The position numbers were made by a program, and so were the translations under genes. The notes below the pieces were generated by a model. It was not told the origin of the DNA, did no database searches, and saw only the letters and a list, made by a program, of their open reading frames with translations. Below are positions 5,606 through 6,730 of a DNA stretch of 6,730 nucleotides, in pieces. The DNA comes from JAYREN01 sp041908845 (GTDB lineage Bacteria > Acidobacteriota > Holophagae > Holophagales > Holophagaceae). The stretch lies in NCBI GenBank assembly GCA_041908845.1, contig JAYREN010000175.1:1-6730 (forward strand), written 5' to 3'. Within the stretch, counting starts at the first letter, position 1. Each line of letters begins with the position of its first letter.

Positions 5606-6730
5606 GGGTGGCTCCCCAGCGCCAGGATATTGGCGAAGAGGCGCGTGGCGCCGGGTACGCCCTCCGGCAGCTGCCGGAAGAAGGAGAGCCCCGTGTAGAC
5701 GTAGTGGCCCTTGCCGTGCTCTGCCACGATCAGGGCACCGCCATCCTCCGCCTCGCCCGCGTCCGCCATGCCCAGGAGGGGCGTGTAGCGGACATCCCAG
5801 CCCTCGGCGTGGTAGAGGCTGCGCTCCTGCACCCAGCCCTGGAAATCCTTGGCGCTGAGCTCGTTGGGCCAGTGGAAGACCGGGTGCTCCGGCCGCAGGA
5901 AGCGCGCGGGCGCCGTTTCCTCCGTCACGCGGGTGCGGCCGATTCTGAAGGGAAGAGGGCCGATGGCATCGGTCACCATGGCGGCGTTGATGCCCGGAAA
6001 GCCCGTGTTCACGGTGTAGAGCACCACCTCCGTGCCACCCTGGGCCACGTACTCGTGGAGGCGGGCCTTGAGGTTGATCAGGGCCGGACGGGTGTTGAAG
6101 GCGCGGATGCCCAGCACGATGGCATCGAAGCGCTTCAGGTCTTCCCGGGCCAGGGCCTCGTCCGTGAGCAGTTCGACCTCGTAGCCGATGCGGCGCAGGG
6201 CCTGGGGAATGTCGTCCCCCGCCCCCATCACATAGCCGACTCGCCGCCCGTTGTGCTTAAGGTCGAAGCGCTCCAGCCGCGCCACGGCCTCCGGGAGCAT
6301 TGTCTGCAAAGGAATGTGGGGATGATCCACCTTCACGAGCCCTCGGGCAGGACTGAATCCCGCGCCCGTGTCCACCTCCGCCCGCAGCTGACCCGAAGCC
6401 GCCCCCGCGGGCGGACTCAGGCGGAAGACCAGCTCCTGGGTCCCACCGAGCTTCGCCAAGGCGAAGGCCTGGGCCTCGGGTTCCACCTTCCACCCGGCGC
6501 TGGCCTTCAACCGCACGCGACCGTTGAGGGAAGCCGCTCCCGCCGTCACCTTCAGGCGCACCTCCTTGGGCGCGGAGTCGTCAAAGACCTTCACGCTTTC
6601 CGCCAGGTTCACCTGGGCCGCGGGCACCACCGCCAAGGGCTGGTAGCGTTCGCCGAGCACCGGATCCCGGAACCGGAAGCGCACGGGCACCGTAACCTCG
6701 AAGGCGCCGCCCGACTGAGTGCCCCGCGCC
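5602..6730 (-). CDS. C-terminal part of a PIG-L family deacetylase-type protein (5' end outside window)
   Basis: 375 residues are visible. The frame stays open to the right edge (AFEVTVPVRFRFRDP continues upstream of the GTG at 6690), so the true start is off-window. First comes a beta-rich, Ig-like segment resembling NEW3-type domains (about 5620-level numbering aside, roughly residues 30-120: VNLAESVKVF, GRVRLKASAGWKVEP, TQELVFRLSPPAGA). Then comes a Rossmann/class I glutamine-amidotransferase-like domain from RRVGYVMGAGDDIPQALRRI through LKRFDAIVLGIRAFN, GGTEVVLYTVN and DFQGWVQERSLYHAEGW to the end at YTGLSFFRQLPEGVPGATRL. This combination matches, as I recall it, the C-terminal half of the roughly 800-residue PIG-L/LmbE deacetylases of Acidobacteriota and Bacteroidota. 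The Zn-dependent N-acetylglucosamine-type deacetylase domain that would prove it is not in the window. No nucleophile Cys is evident in the amidotransferase-like domain (the visible part contains no Cys), so that domain is probably non-catalytic. The gene is first in the coupled module with the 40-residue protein and the symporter. Confidence 0.7.
   Translation of the reverse strand, partial: ARGTQSGGAFEVTVPVRFRFRDPVLGERYQPLAVVPAAQVNLAESVKVFDDSAPKEVRLKVTAGAASLNGRVRLKASAGWKVEPEAQAFALAKLGGTQELVFRLSPPAGAASGQLRAEVDTGAGFSPARGLVKVDHPHIPLQTMLPEAVARLERFDLKHNGRRVGYVMGAGDDIPQALRRIGYEVELLTDEALAREDLKRFDAIVLGIRAFNTRPALINLKARLHEYVAQGGTEVVLYTVNTGFPGINAAMVTDAIGPLPFRIGRTRVTEETAPARFLRPEHPVFHWPNELSAKDFQGWVQERSLYHAEGWDVRYTPLLGMADAGEAEDGGALIVAEHGKGHYVYTGLSFFRQLPEGVPGATRLFANILALGSHP
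5612..5617 (-). promoter_or_regulatory. Shine-Dalgarno of the 40-residue membrane protein
   Basis: GGGGAG on the minus strand, 6 nt (CCACCC) before GTG 5605, lies inside the last codons of the upstream gene. It supports the GTG start over the ATG at 5575. Confidence 0.6.

Noticed and set aside
1..6730. Transposase, phage, CRISPR, tRNA or rRNA content
   Set aside because: None is seen: no repeat arrays, no inverted repeats flanking a mobile gene and no cloverleaf-like sequence, and nearly all of the window is coding.

Overview
The window is GC-rich, densely packed bacterial chromosome with no mobile element, RNA gene or CRISPR array that I can see. Gene content and protein style suit an Acidobacteriota-like organism, perhaps of the Holophaga/Geothrix type. 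That placement is an inference from remembered protein resemblance, not a search result.

Plus strand, 1-1625: the window opens inside a KdpE-type response regulator whose first residues lie off the left edge. After 42 nt comes bioB (biotin synthase), with all six iron-sulfur cysteines and the [2Fe-2S] arginine visible. The short leader between them can fold into a 12-position hairpin that covers the bioB ribosome binding site and the A of its ATG.

Minus strand, 1630-6730 (transcribed right to left): first is the C-terminal part of a large protein resembling the tail of the roughly 800-residue PIG-L family deacetylases (5602 to the right edge). Next is a 40-residue single-pass membrane protein (5483-5605), which is easy to miss. 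Then come a sodium:solute symporter (3777-5486), a secreted DinB-fold protein (3193-3753) and a type I glutamine synthetase (1630-3066). The first three are joined by two 4-nt GTGA stop/start overlaps and look translationally coupled. The DinB gene follows the symporter after 23 nt with its own Shine-Dalgarno, just past a short hairpin with a TTTT run. Glutamine synthetase has its own 126-nt upstream region with a very AT-rich core and is probably a separate transcription unit.

The most interesting part is the coupled module: a PIG-L-type protein, a micro membrane protein and a symporter with a long hydrophilic insertion. It suggests that processing of an N-acyl or glycoconjugate-type substrate is linked to Na+-driven uptake, with the micro-protein as a candidate symporter subunit. 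The substrate cannot be read from the sequence. bioB and the glutamine synthetase gene converge with only 4 nt between stop codons.
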